Part shown: positions 43,524 through 51,801 of the stretch, in pieces
How the letters are laid out: the number at the start of each line of letters is the position of its first letter
How positions within the stretch are numbered: position 1 is the first letter of the stretch
Assembly (NCBI RefSeq): GCF_001293685.1
Contig: NZ_BCAG01000003.1
Coordinates: forward strand, 62,001-126,000
DNA: 64,000 bases
Origin: Desulfatitalea tepidiphila
GTDB lineage: Bacteria; Desulfobacterota; Desulfobacteria; Desulfobacterales; Desulfosarcinaceae
Direction: 5' to 3'
Notes under the pieces: generated by a model
The model's input: only the letters and a program-made list of their open reading frames with translations
Database searches by the model: none
What the model was told of the DNA's origin: nothing
Translations under genes and position numbers: made by a program

Positions 43524-44891
43524 ATGCCCAAAGCCAGTAAAGACATCGAAATTACGACAGGAGAAATCAACGCTAACATTATTCTCATTGCTCCGAATTG
43601 CAAAGGCGCCGATCAAACCACGACGGCCAGATTGACTCGGGCGATTCAGAAGCGACTTGGTTGTCATGCCATTATCAATGAGGCGTTTACTTGTCCCCCA
43701 AAAACCAGCGATGGAAAATTTGGTGATGCTGACATCGAGAAACGGATTGCCGATCTTAATCATATCAATCACGCCAAAAAGCATTCCAAATTCATCTCAA
43801 CAATCAAAAAATGGATTACCGATCCAGCCAATGCCCATGTGTTTTTGATTTACGGAATCGAAGATGAAACATTCTCAGCGGAGTCAAAAAAATGGGGTTA
43901 CAATGATGCAAAATGTCTGGTCGGTTACGGTCAGGGCGCTGGCAACGGTTTATCGATGAACGCCGATAAAGCAAAACAACTCGTTCAACTGATGATCCAA
44001 AATGGGCTCTTAAGTGCAGAGACACACCAGGAATCACCCGATTTCCGTGGCGCCAGTCCCGAAGTGATGAATCAATATTTCAACCTCAATAGCACTAAGT
44101 TCCCTGGTGTGCAGTCTGTTCAACTGGGGTTTGCAAAAGCGGGCGTTAGAGAAAAATGGTTTACAGTACAGACTGGCATCAAGGTGACCAAGGCAATAGC
44201 CGAATTGGTTGGATGTGAAACGGTCGACATCCCAGAGGAAAATGCTGATGAGGATCTCGTCCAGGAAACCACCGCAAAGGTGAAAGAGTTCATAGCCGCC
44301 AATCATAAAAACAGCATCCAAGTCGGCCATTATCTGATTGAAAAATTTTATGGCAACGATTACGAAAAAGCGAAAAAGGGGCAGAAGGTAAAAGGAAAAT
44401 CCCTTAATGCAATGATAGAAGGGCTTGAAAAAATAGGAAATGCCCCATCCAAATCCTGGTTTTACAATGCTGTGAACTTAGCTGTTGACGATAAAGCGTT
44501 TGAAGGCGATGCGGATTATGCCAAATTGAACCTGTCTCATAAAATTTACCTTACCTATCTAAATACAAAGGATGAGTGGGAGACAGCAAAACTTGGACTC
44601 ATAAAAGAAATTGCCAAAAATGGCACGTCAATTCAAGACCTTGGTAAAAAAATAGCGAGTATCAAAGGCAAATCAGAAACGGACTGGCCAGAACCTGATT
44701 TTATCAAAGCGATGGCGGATAAAGAAAAAATGAAATACAAGGACCGTGCCGAAAAACGGAAGATAAAAATCGAAGAGACGATCAAGGCGCTGACACTGGA
44801 ATTAGAGAAATGCGAAAAAATAATCACCGCGGTTGTGGGAACCACAGAACAGACAGAGGAAGTGCTTAAAAAAACCGGCACTGATGGATGA
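43524..44891 (+). CDS. Partner protein of the radical SAM gene, unknown function
   Basis: The ATG at 43524 follows AAAGGAGG and gives 455 residues. The N-terminal 235 residues form a mixed domain (I-I-L-I-A-P-N-C-K-G-A-D, H-V-F-L-I-Y-G-I-E-D-E, F-P-G-V-Q-S-V-Q-L-G-F); the last part faintly recalls zinc amidohydrolases of the N-formylglutamate/poly-gamma-glutamate type, but no metal site is clear. Residues about 250-385 repeat the domain of the upstream radical SAM protein (H-Y-L-I-E-K-F-Y-G-N-D-Y, S-W-F-Y-N-A-V-N-L-A, L-S-H-K-I-Y-L, T-S-I-Q-D-L-G-K-K-I), and a coiled coil ends the protein. The shared domain and adjacency argue for a two-gene system. Confidence 0.75.
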   Translation: MPKASKDIEITTGEINANIILIAPNCKGADQTTTARLTRAIQKRLGCHAIINEAFTCPPKTSDGKFGDADIEKRIADLNHINHAKKHSKFISTIKKWITDPANAHVFLIYGIEDETFSAESKKWGYNDAKCLVGYGQGAGNGLSMNADKAKQLVQLMIQNGLLSAETHQESPDFRGASPEVMNQYFNLNSTKFPGVQSVQLGFAKAGVREKWFTVQTGIKVTKAIAELVGCETVDIPEENADEDLVQETTAKVKEFIAANHKNSIQVGHYLIEKFYGNDYEKAKKGQKVKGKSLNAMIEGLEKIGNAPSKSWFYNAVNLAVDDKAFEGDADYAKLNLSHKIYLTYLNTKDEWETAKLGLIKEIAKNGTSIQDLGKKIASIKGKSETDWPEPDFIKAMADKEKMKYKDRAEKRKIKIEETIKALTLELEKCEKIITAVVGTTEQTEEVLKKTGTDG

Positions 44892-45286
44892 TAACCCGAA
44901 ACCGGTTAACATTCAAAAAATTTCCAAATTTTGGAAATTTCATTAAAAGAACGGATTGACTGCCCACCCCGAAAAAGAACTTATGATGCTCTTGAATAGG
45001 TCCTGGTGTTGGCCATCGAGATAGACTCCTTGCATGGCTGACATCAGGATTTTTTTTTGGACTGTAATAGAAAAACTTTCAACGGGATTTAAATGTGAGT
45101 TTCAATCAAACCAAAGTGAAAGCGTTCTATCCATTGTCTAAGCATTGTGTTAACCTTAAAAAAATAATCGAGGAAAATAATATCTGTTTTAGAAGGGTGG
45201 CTTCTTTTATTGACTTTCATTATTATAAAGAAATTAGGCTTTTCAATTTGCAGTGCGAAGCTGACCGTTCCACCTAAATAAAAGTG
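44892..45286. other. Intergenic region with palindrome
   Basis: AAATTTCC (44918-44925) and GGAAATTT (44933-44940) form an AT-rich hairpin that may end the transcript of the radical SAM pair. The remaining 340 bases hold no supported gene. Confidence 0.5.
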
Positions 45287-47488
45287 CTAATTCCTTGACA
45301 TCATCATTTCATAATGAGCAGAATGTTCAGACTTCTCAAAAATTCGCTTAAAGACATTTAGATAAGTCTCGACTAACATGCCGTCTATTGATAGGTAAAT
45401 ATCGTCAAGGGCGTAATGGGAACCGTCGTTAACCCATGAAAATAGAGATTTACAGATCAATTTTTCCTTCCCTTCAAACATTCCACAAATTTTGTCGGGA
45501 TCAACACCGCCTAAGATCTTGAAATAGTTTTCGAGAATTCTCCTGAGGGTGTTCTGTATTGTGAGGTTCGAGCGATCTGGGTTTCTAACCTCAGCCCAAA
45601 GCAATTCGTAAGAAGTCCTAATTGGGTTCGATTTGTGTTGCTCTATCTTGGATATCGAGCCCGATTTTCGAACGACCCAGAATGTCTCTTCCTTCATAAC
45701 TGCGCAGGTTCTCTTAGGATTGAAAGTGACTTCTCTGTGAAAGTAAACATTATGAGTCAGAACGAAAACCTGCTTAACATGAGTTCTTCCTGACCGAACC
45801 TCATTAAGCAAGTTTTTGATCAAACTGCTTACGATAAAAAGAATGTCGCTGTCGAGACTAGAAACAGGGTCATCAATGACAACAACGCGGTCTGTAGTCA
45901 TTCCACTCTCTGAATCACTCCCTCTCATCAGGTGATAAAAGTAGAGGAAAGTTACAAAGTTTTTTTCTCCTTCGCTCAAAGTCTCCTTTGCATCGGAACC
46001 ATCAGATCGAAACAACTTATAACACGTCCCGCTATCGGCCTTAGCAAGCGAAAAACTTTGGAAACCAAATGAAGCCAGAAGGGTGTTAATACCATCTATG
46101 GTTGGCTGAATACTTGTCGTTTGTCGCTCGAGTTCTCTAATCTCGGTTGCCTTATTCCTCGCTTCATTGGTTGCCAATAAAATTTGTTGATTCATCGCTT
46201 CGATAGCTTTGTTTAAGGCGTCATGTTTTACTTTGTAGGATTCCAAGTCCGCCTTCAGTTCTGCTTCGAGCAGATACTTCCATACTTGTGCACTTAAGAT
46301 CCTACGTTCTTGGGCAAGGTTTGAAACCATCTTGTTGTGCCTGCTAACCTGAACGTTAGCTGCTTCTATCATCTCTTTTGTTTTTGATACAATATCATTG
46401 ATGGATTCTAACTCCGTTACCTGACTCGGCTCTTTTTTCTTTGACAATAGGCGTTGCATATTGACCATGATTGTAGAATCGAGGAGTCCCTTTACTGCCT
46501 TAAGTTTTTCAATGTCAAGGAATCTGCTTGGATTAGCAATAATAGATGAAATCTGTTGCTGAAGTCGTTCGGAGGCTGTCTTATAGTCGGTGACGAGATC
46601 TTCAATGGCTTTACTGTCCGTTTCAAATGCTTCATCAAAATATTCGTTCAAGCTATTCGAAAACGCATCGGTCGTGGCCTGTTGGCAGAACGGGCACACC
46701 CTTTGATTTGTTTCATAAAATTTACGACCTTCCCTAACCCAGTCACTGTTCCTCAACTTCTTTATCATTTCAGCTATATCAACGTCATCCTTCCCAATCA
46801 CGCGTTTCTTGAGTATCGGAGCTTTCTCATAGGAGAGGACAACATCAATCGTTAAATCAGGGACGAATCTCTCCGATGTCGGAGTGGAGCCGAAGACCGT
46901 TTCTGCCTTTTTTTCCAAAGCAGCCAAAGTCTCCACTGATGCAGAATTAGATATCCACTCTTTGAGAACCTTTCCCTTGAATTTTTCAGCATTGTTTCGA
47001 AAACCTTCGAATGCACCTTGCAACTTTGCGTCATGTTTTTGTTTTTGAGACCAGCACTTGTTTTTTAACCCTAATTCGAGAGCTGCCAGTTCACCTATTT
47101 TACCGCCCGTCCCACCCTCACCGTGCAAACCTAACCTAAGGCTTTCGATTTTTTTCGTGATCGTATCGAGCTCAATTTTTGTAGCGGCGATCTTATTGAT
47201 TACATCTATGTTTTTTTCGCCAAGCGTGAAAACGCCCCTTAGCTCCGCACACTGGTTAAAGTTCGTCTCCACAAAATCTCGATTATAGACCAACGGCTGG
47301 AGCTTAGTGCCCCCCTGCCAAGTGATCTTGCAACTCGGATAGTTGGCTTCATTTGCAATTACCCTGCTAATAGTCGTTTTACCAGTTGCATTTGCCCCGT
47401 AAACGAAGTTGAACATAGAAAGGTCACAAAGGCTTTCAGGCGTGTTTGCGAAGGTTGCGGTGCCTGCAATCTGAACTGATTCGATCAT
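45287..47488 (-). CDS. RloC/PrrC-like AAA ATPase with zinc-hook motif, putative anticodon nuclease
   Basis: Started at 47488 (GAGGG upstream), the protein has 733 residues. Walker A is G31-A-N-A-T-G-K-T38, the ABC signature L-S-E-G-E-K at 504-509, Walker B V-V-V-I-D-D-P-V-S-S-L-D at 535-546, and the switch His is in L-T-H-N. The long central coiled coil carries C265-P-F-C268, as in the zinc hook of RloC. The C-terminal part has R624-T-S-Y-E628 and H691, resembling the Arg-x3-Glu...His triad of PrrC/RloC anticodon nucleases, though the His spacing is longer than in PrrC. If so, it would cut tRNA on DNA damage or phage attack. Neighbouring genes are also defence-like. Confidence 0.75.
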   Translation of the reverse strand: MIESVQIAGTATFANTPESLCDLSMFNFVYGANATGKTTISRVIANEANYPSCKITWQGGTKLQPLVYNRDFVETNFNQCAELRGVFTLGEKNIDVINKIAATKIELDTITKKIESLRLGLHGEGGTGGKIGELAALELGLKNKCWSQKQKHDAKLQGAFEGFRNNAEKFKGKVLKEWISNSASVETLAALEKKAETVFGSTPTSERFVPDLTIDVVLSYEKAPILKKRVIGKDDVDIAEMIKKLRNSDWVREGRKFYETNQRVCPFCQQATTDAFSNSLNEYFDEAFETDSKAIEDLVTDYKTASERLQQQISSIIANPSRFLDIEKLKAVKGLLDSTIMVNMQRLLSKKKEPSQVTELESINDIVSKTKEMIEAANVQVSRHNKMVSNLAQERRILSAQVWKYLLEAELKADLESYKVKHDALNKAIEAMNQQILLATNEARNKATEIRELERQTTSIQPTIDGINTLLASFGFQSFSLAKADSGTCYKLFRSDGSDAKETLSEGEKNFVTFLYFYHLMRGSDSESGMTTDRVVVIDDPVSSLDSDILFIVSSLIKNLLNEVRSGRTHVKQVFVLTHNVYFHREVTFNPKRTCAVMKEETFWVVRKSGSISKIEQHKSNPIRTSYELLWAEVRNPDRSNLTIQNTLRRILENYFKILGGVDPDKICGMFEGKEKLICKSLFSWVNDGSHYALDDIYLSIDGMLVETYLNVFKRIFEKSEHSAHYEMMMSRN

Positions 47489-47591
47489 GTAACCCTCTTT
47501 TCGCGAAGGCTCTACATAACCGGCTGGCAATGGGGCGCAGGGGAATTGCCACTCCGAGTTAATGCGTTGGTGATGTGAAATTTATCGAAAA

Positions 47592-48713
47592 TTAGCCAAG
47601 CAATTCCTTGAATATATTATAATCATGATCGGAAAGATTAAATTTCAATTGAAGCTTATTCAGCATTTGCCCTGAATTGAACCATGAGATAAAGGTGTCA
47701 ACATCACCTGCAAAACCTCTCGCGCACTTGTCTGAAATCGTCTGGTAATCCTGAACCTCTGGGAACAACTTTAGCGTCTGGTGAGTTGCCGTAGGGAAAT
47801 CTGAGCCTTGTTTCATAAAATACAGGACACCGTATATGTGCTTCAAGCGAATTAGCAGACGGCTTTCAAATGGTGTGGTTGCGATTTTGTGTGAAGCTGG
47901 AGAATCTTCAGAGGATTTCAAAATAGTGTTTTGAGGTTGAGAGCGAGTAATTTTTTTTGTTGATTCCCTTGTTCGTGCACCACCTGTTGTATTTAAGGGA
48001 ATTTTTTGTCCTATTTCCTCTTTTTTTGAAATTGTGATGTAAACCTGTTGGAGTGCCTCTGAAAAAGTCTCGTCATCGGTGTCCGGAAATTCGTTTCTCA
48101 AAAATCCTACAACTCTCTGTTTTAATTCGAATGAAATCAATTGCTGAGTAACTGCACGCACTTGTTGTTTTTTATTGAATTTGTGAAGTTTGTTGTTCAA
48201 GTATTCATCATATTCATTCGACTCAAGGCCGCTTTTATTAAAAATACTTACAAACTTTATTCCATCTTCTGATTGTTTTTCAAAATCAATTTTTTCTAAC
48301 AATATTGGATCGGAGTGAGGGTTCAGTGGTCCATCATAAAAAACTCGTAAATCGGGTCCAATTAAAAACCCGAAATCGGATTTCATTTGTCTCATATAGG
48401 AACGCAGTTGACCAATTATGTAATCGCGTTTTATGTCCTCTAAAGGCCTTTTTACTTCCACAACAATCAAACATTTTTTATTTTTGCCATAAATTATTAA
48501 ATCCGGTCGAAGTGTGCCTTCACGACCAAGTTGTATGGATGGCTGTCTTTCAATTTCATTCCTAAACTCCTTCCATCCTAAAACCTCAATGGCTCTAACC
48601 ACCTGGTTTTCAAAATCCTTTTCAGGTAAAGTTTGCCTGATATTCTCGGACAGCAGAAAACAAATCTCGTTCCATTTTTCAGAATTTATGATTTGCTTAT
48701 AATTTTCGGACAT
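47592..48713 (-). CDS. PD-(D/E)XK nuclease-like protein (HsdR-N type)
   Basis: The 373-residue protein has at about residues 35-125 a domain like the nuclease part of type I HsdR: F-E-N-Q-V-V-R-A-I-E-V-L-G-W, then R-P-D-L-I-I-Y-G-K and C-L-I-V-V-E-V-K-R-P, giving the D...ExK catalytic set, and later G-F-L-I-G-P-D-L-R-V-F. A long polar linker (about 235-280) leads to a C-terminal helical domain. It lies 103 bases upstream of the RloC-like gene on the same strand and may form one defence unit with it; RloC genes are often linked to restriction systems. Confidence 0.72.
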   Translation of the reverse strand: MSENYKQIINSEKWNEICFLLSENIRQTLPEKDFENQVVRAIEVLGWKEFRNEIERQPSIQLGREGTLRPDLIIYGKNKKCLIVVEVKRPLEDIKRDYIIGQLRSYMRQMKSDFGFLIGPDLRVFYDGPLNPHSDPILLEKIDFEKQSEDGIKFVSIFNKSGLESNEYDEYLNNKLHKFNKKQQVRAVTQQLISFELKQRVVGFLRNEFPDTDDETFSEALQQVYITISKKEEIGQKIPLNTTGGARTRESTKKITRSQPQNTILKSSEDSPASHKIATTPFESRLLIRLKHIYGVLYFMKQGSDFPTATHQTLKLFPEVQDYQTISDKCARGFAGDVDTFISWFNSGQMLNKLQLKFNLSDHDYNIFKELLG

Positions 48714-49614
48714 AAACTTATTATTATCCCCGCATCCCGGTTTTTACCCAACGCGTTCATTGTAGAGTCATCATATCAAATATAATAATCGATTAAATCT
48801 ATAAAAAATTATTATAAATATGTCAAAATTGACCACTATTGAGCATCAAATATAAAAAGATAGTCTCGTGGCACATATTAGGAACGGTTGTTAGACAGGT
48901 ACGACTTAAGTAATCACATCATATTATCTCTATAAAATCAATTACATTTCTGCGCGAAGCCGCGATGCCAGCAACATCCTAACTTGGCAATTTCTCTGTG
49001 TTAATTTTTAGTATGTGTAAAAACCTGTATACATCTTGGTTTAGTTGGATGTGTGAAAAGGGTGGGGCAACTGCTGCGAAATAGAATGATTCAATGACAA
49101 GGCCAGTGTCACAACAAAAGCGCTCAGATATGAAAAGACATGCCGTTGTGGATCCGCGATCTGCGGATTTGAGGCTCGCTTCTGATTGTTCCAAAAAAAT
49201 GGGGGTTGAGATTGGAAATGTTTATAGATGGCGTCACATATGTACATTTTTTGCACTTTGTCGAGCAACTCGGCAATCCTTCGATCGGATTCTGTTTTCA
49301 GTTTCCGATTATGGTGGGGTTAACTTGTCCTGTTTTTGAGGAGCACTGCACATTTTATTCGTGCACCATTTCGAAATAAACTCCTTCTAATTATTATGTA
49401 TAATTAAGATAGGACTTACAAGTAAATTGCTCAAAGTGTCCTATGAGACGTGATTATTGGCACCAAATGTGCAGAAACTTTTAAAAAAGCATTTGAGGCA
49501 GAATTAAATTTACATGATAGATCAAAGCTACCCTAATAATGTTCGAATCTAAGGGAGGTGAACAGTAAACTTAAGATACAATATTTAGAACATTTTGGAT
49601 AGGGAGAAAGAGAC
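48714..49614. other. 900-base AT-rich region with repeat copy 3
   Basis: No supported gene. It holds the third copy of the dispersed repeat (49121-49183) and separates the leftward defence pair from the rightward M23 gene. Confidence 0.55.
49121..49183 (+). repeat. Dispersed island repeat, copy 3
   Basis: GCTCAGATATGAAAAGACAT followed by GCCGTTGTGGAT, then GCGATCTGCGGATTTGAGGC, matches copy 2 almost base for base and diverges after CGCTTCT. Confidence 0.75.
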
Positions 49615-50727
49615 ATGAAAATTAAATATCTCGCTTGCAGTTTGATAGTTATAGCAATTGTTACTTGTTATCAATTACCGCAAGCCTATTCAAAAAGCTG
49701 GTTTCGACGTCTTGAGAATAAAATTGAGAAGCACGTTCCATCTCCAAAAAAAATTACGAAATCTATAAATAAAATTGGGAAAGGTTTAGGAAACACTTTT
49801 GCAGGTGCCGCTTTAACTGTTGCTGATATAGCTACTTTAAAAAATCCTAAAGAAAACTTTAAGAAAGCGACCAATGGGACAAAAGATATTTTTATAGGTT
49901 CTGGAGAGGCTGTTAAGAATACTTTAGAAATTACAGTACATGGGGGAGTAGCAGTTGTAGATGGAACAGTGCAGCATCTTGAAATAGACGTAATGCCACA
50001 CCTTGAAGAAGCCTTATGTATGGGTAATGAAAATTGTATAAATGGTGGTGTAATTGTTAATGATGATGGCGAAGTTGTGTTTACAGATTCTAATGGTAAG
50101 GAAGTTGAAAAACCTGAACCCTCGAATGAAGAAAGAGTTTCATCAAGCAATTTAATAGATCAGAAAAAGGAAACATTTTTTCAAGATATCGAGGTTGTAT
50201 TAAATTGGAATGATTATTGGCCAGGTGTTGATAATAATTTTCAAATAGCCCCACCTAATGGCACGGGTAAAATTCGCAATGATGATAAAGGATATGGCTT
50301 TCAATTTGCACCAAGATACAGAGAGAAAAGATATGATCATAATGGAGTAGATTATAAAGCTAAAACAGGAGATCCTGCGTATGCTCCTGTTCCCGGAAAA
50401 ATCGTTCGAATCTCAAACGCGTACGAAGAAAAAATTTGTTATGATCCTGATTATATGAAAACTGAGGCATTCCGGTTAGAACAATCATTAAAATTGAAAT
50501 GTATTGTTATTGCAAACAATAAAAACAACCAATATGAAGCGAAGGTAATGTATGTGTCGCCTCATAATGATTTAAAAGTGGGGGATACCGTTGAGGCCCA
50601 TCAGTTTATTGGAACTGTTCAGAGCCAAGATCGACCACATATTCATTTAGAAATACGTGATCCTAACAAAAAACCTCTTATAATTCCTGTAAAAAGAAAT
50701 GAATCCCATCCAGAAAATTTCGGTTAG
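49615..50727 (+). CDS. Secreted M23-type (LytM) peptidase domain protein
   Basis: The 370-residue protein has a signal peptide (residues 1-26, L-I-V-I-A-I-V-T-C-Y ending A-Y-S-K), a central region of unknown fold and a C-terminal LytM domain with H-N-G-V-D-Y and H-I-H-L-E zinc-binding motifs and A-P-V-P-G-K-I-V. M23 enzymes cut peptide bridges in peptidoglycan. The loop between the two motifs has an insertion of about 30 residues with Cys pairs. Codon use is very AT-rich compared with the backbone, consistent with transfer. A terminator follows at 50745. Confidence 0.82.
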   Translation: MKIKYLACSLIVIAIVTCYQLPQAYSKSWFRRLENKIEKHVPSPKKITKSINKIGKGLGNTFAGAALTVADIATLKNPKENFKKATNGTKDIFIGSGEAVKNTLEITVHGGVAVVDGTVQHLEIDVMPHLEEALCMGNENCINGGVIVNDDGEVVFTDSNGKEVEKPEPSNEERVSSSNLIDQKKETFFQDIEVVLNWNDYWPGVDNNFQIAPPNGTGKIRNDDKGYGFQFAPRYREKRYDHNGVDYKAKTGDPAYAPVPGKIVRISNAYEEKICYDPDYMKTEAFRLEQSLKLKCIVIANNKNNQYEAKVMYVSPHNDLKVGDTVEAHQFIGTVQSQDRPHIHLEIRDPNKKPLIIPVKRNESHPENFG

Positions 50728-51048
50728 AATAAATTAGGCATTTAGGGGGTTATTTTGAAGTAAGATAGCCCCCTTTTTTATTGGATGAAATTGAATAAGG
50801 CGATCGAGGGCAATGCACTCCGAATTGGTTTGTTGGATGGGAATCAAAATATATCAGTTTCACAATGCAGCGTGCGAAGAGTGGCACCATAAACCAGCTT
50901 GAACAAAATAGTCAGGAAGACAAGGTCTTTTGCCCTATAAACCTGTGGGAAAATATCCAAAGATTAAATCTAAAACCGGATAGCCTTGGTGAATTGCCAA
51001 ACACGGGCCTTAACGATTGGTGAAGTAAAAAAAGTCCTGCTCAAAGAG
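50728..51048. other. Intergenic region between convergent genes
   Basis: It holds the terminator of the M23 gene and otherwise shows no gene. Confidence 0.5.
50745..50779 (+). terminator. Intrinsic terminator after the M23 peptidase gene
   Basis: GGGGGTTA pairs with TAGCCCCC (one G-U pair) across a 16-base loop, followed by six T residues. Confidence 0.85.
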
Positions 51049-51771
51049 TTAAACTTCTTGTTCATTTGCCGTCACAAAAATATCGAAACCACCGTAAAAT
51101 TGCATATGGCAAGACACCAAGTTTTTCATTTGGTTACGATCAATTTTAAACCAAAAAATTTCTGGATTCTCACCGTATCGTTGTTTATCCTCCAAATAGG
51201 TTCTAACAGCAAAACAATATTTTTTTACCAATTCATATGCTTTGTGCGCTGGTCCATCTTCAATGTTGACTAACAAAGGGGTATGTATTCTAATTTTCAT
51301 CGATAAATGTTGTTGATAAACATGATAATACAAAGCGCGCATTATCATATCAATTGAACGCTCAAACCTTTTACGATCAATTGATACCGCAACCGTGGGT
51401 ATGCCATCAACTGTAACGGGAAATTTCTCACTGTGAAGGGCCGTCAACAAAGCGGGCCTACGACTAAAAGCACGAGTCAATTTTGTTTTGAACTGCTTGT
51501 TGGCTAATGGATTATTAAAGTAGCCATTTATGATTATCAAATGAAGATATTCATCATTATGCGATTTTTTAAGATTATGATCAGCACAAGCTGGAACAGT
51601 AATCAAATTTTTGCGGTAATTTTTGCCATCGGCCATATCCTTTTCTTCAGGAAAAAGGCAAAGTGGAGGGGCGTGTTCGCGAGAAATTGATTCAGACTCA
51701 CACATATAGCACTTGGTGATCATATTATTAAGTTTGATGGCCATACAGGTTGTGTATGGATCGATCTCCAA
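51049..51771 (-). CDS. HNH-like zinc-binding protein
   Basis: The frame allows 240 residues; internal ATGs at residues 10 and 17 are alternative starts. The N-terminal part C-Y-M-C-E-S-E-S-I-S-R-E-H-A-P-P-L and then V-P-A-C-A-D-H-N-L-K-K-S-H-N-D-E-Y has the Cys/His and E-H, H-N, D-E arrangement of HNH endonuclease-like proteins that sit in defence islands. The rest is a helical domain without motifs. It follows the type III restriction genes on the same strand and could be part of that cluster. Confidence 0.65.
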   Translation of the reverse strand: MEIDPYTTCMAIKLNNMITKCYMCESESISREHAPPLCLFPEEKDMADGKNYRKNLITVPACADHNLKKSHNDEYLHLIIINGYFNNPLANKQFKTKLTRAFSRRPALLTALHSEKFPVTVDGIPTVAVSIDRKRFERSIDMIMRALYYHVYQQHLSMKIRIHTPLLVNIEDGPAHKAYELVKKYCFAVRTYLEDKQRYGENPEIFWFKIDRNQMKNLVSCHMQFYGGFDIFVTANEQEV

Positions 51772-51801
51772 AGATAATTACAACCCTCTTAAGACAAGAA
51801 G

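Noticed and set aside
45095-45277. 60-codon rightward open frame in the AT-rich gap
   Set aside because: No good ribosome site and no recognisable product; such frames are common in AT-rich intergenic DNA.
48979-49339. Overlapping short open frames on both strands in the 48.7-49.6 kb gap
   Set aside because: They run through the dispersed repeat and lack ribosome sites or sequence character of proteins.
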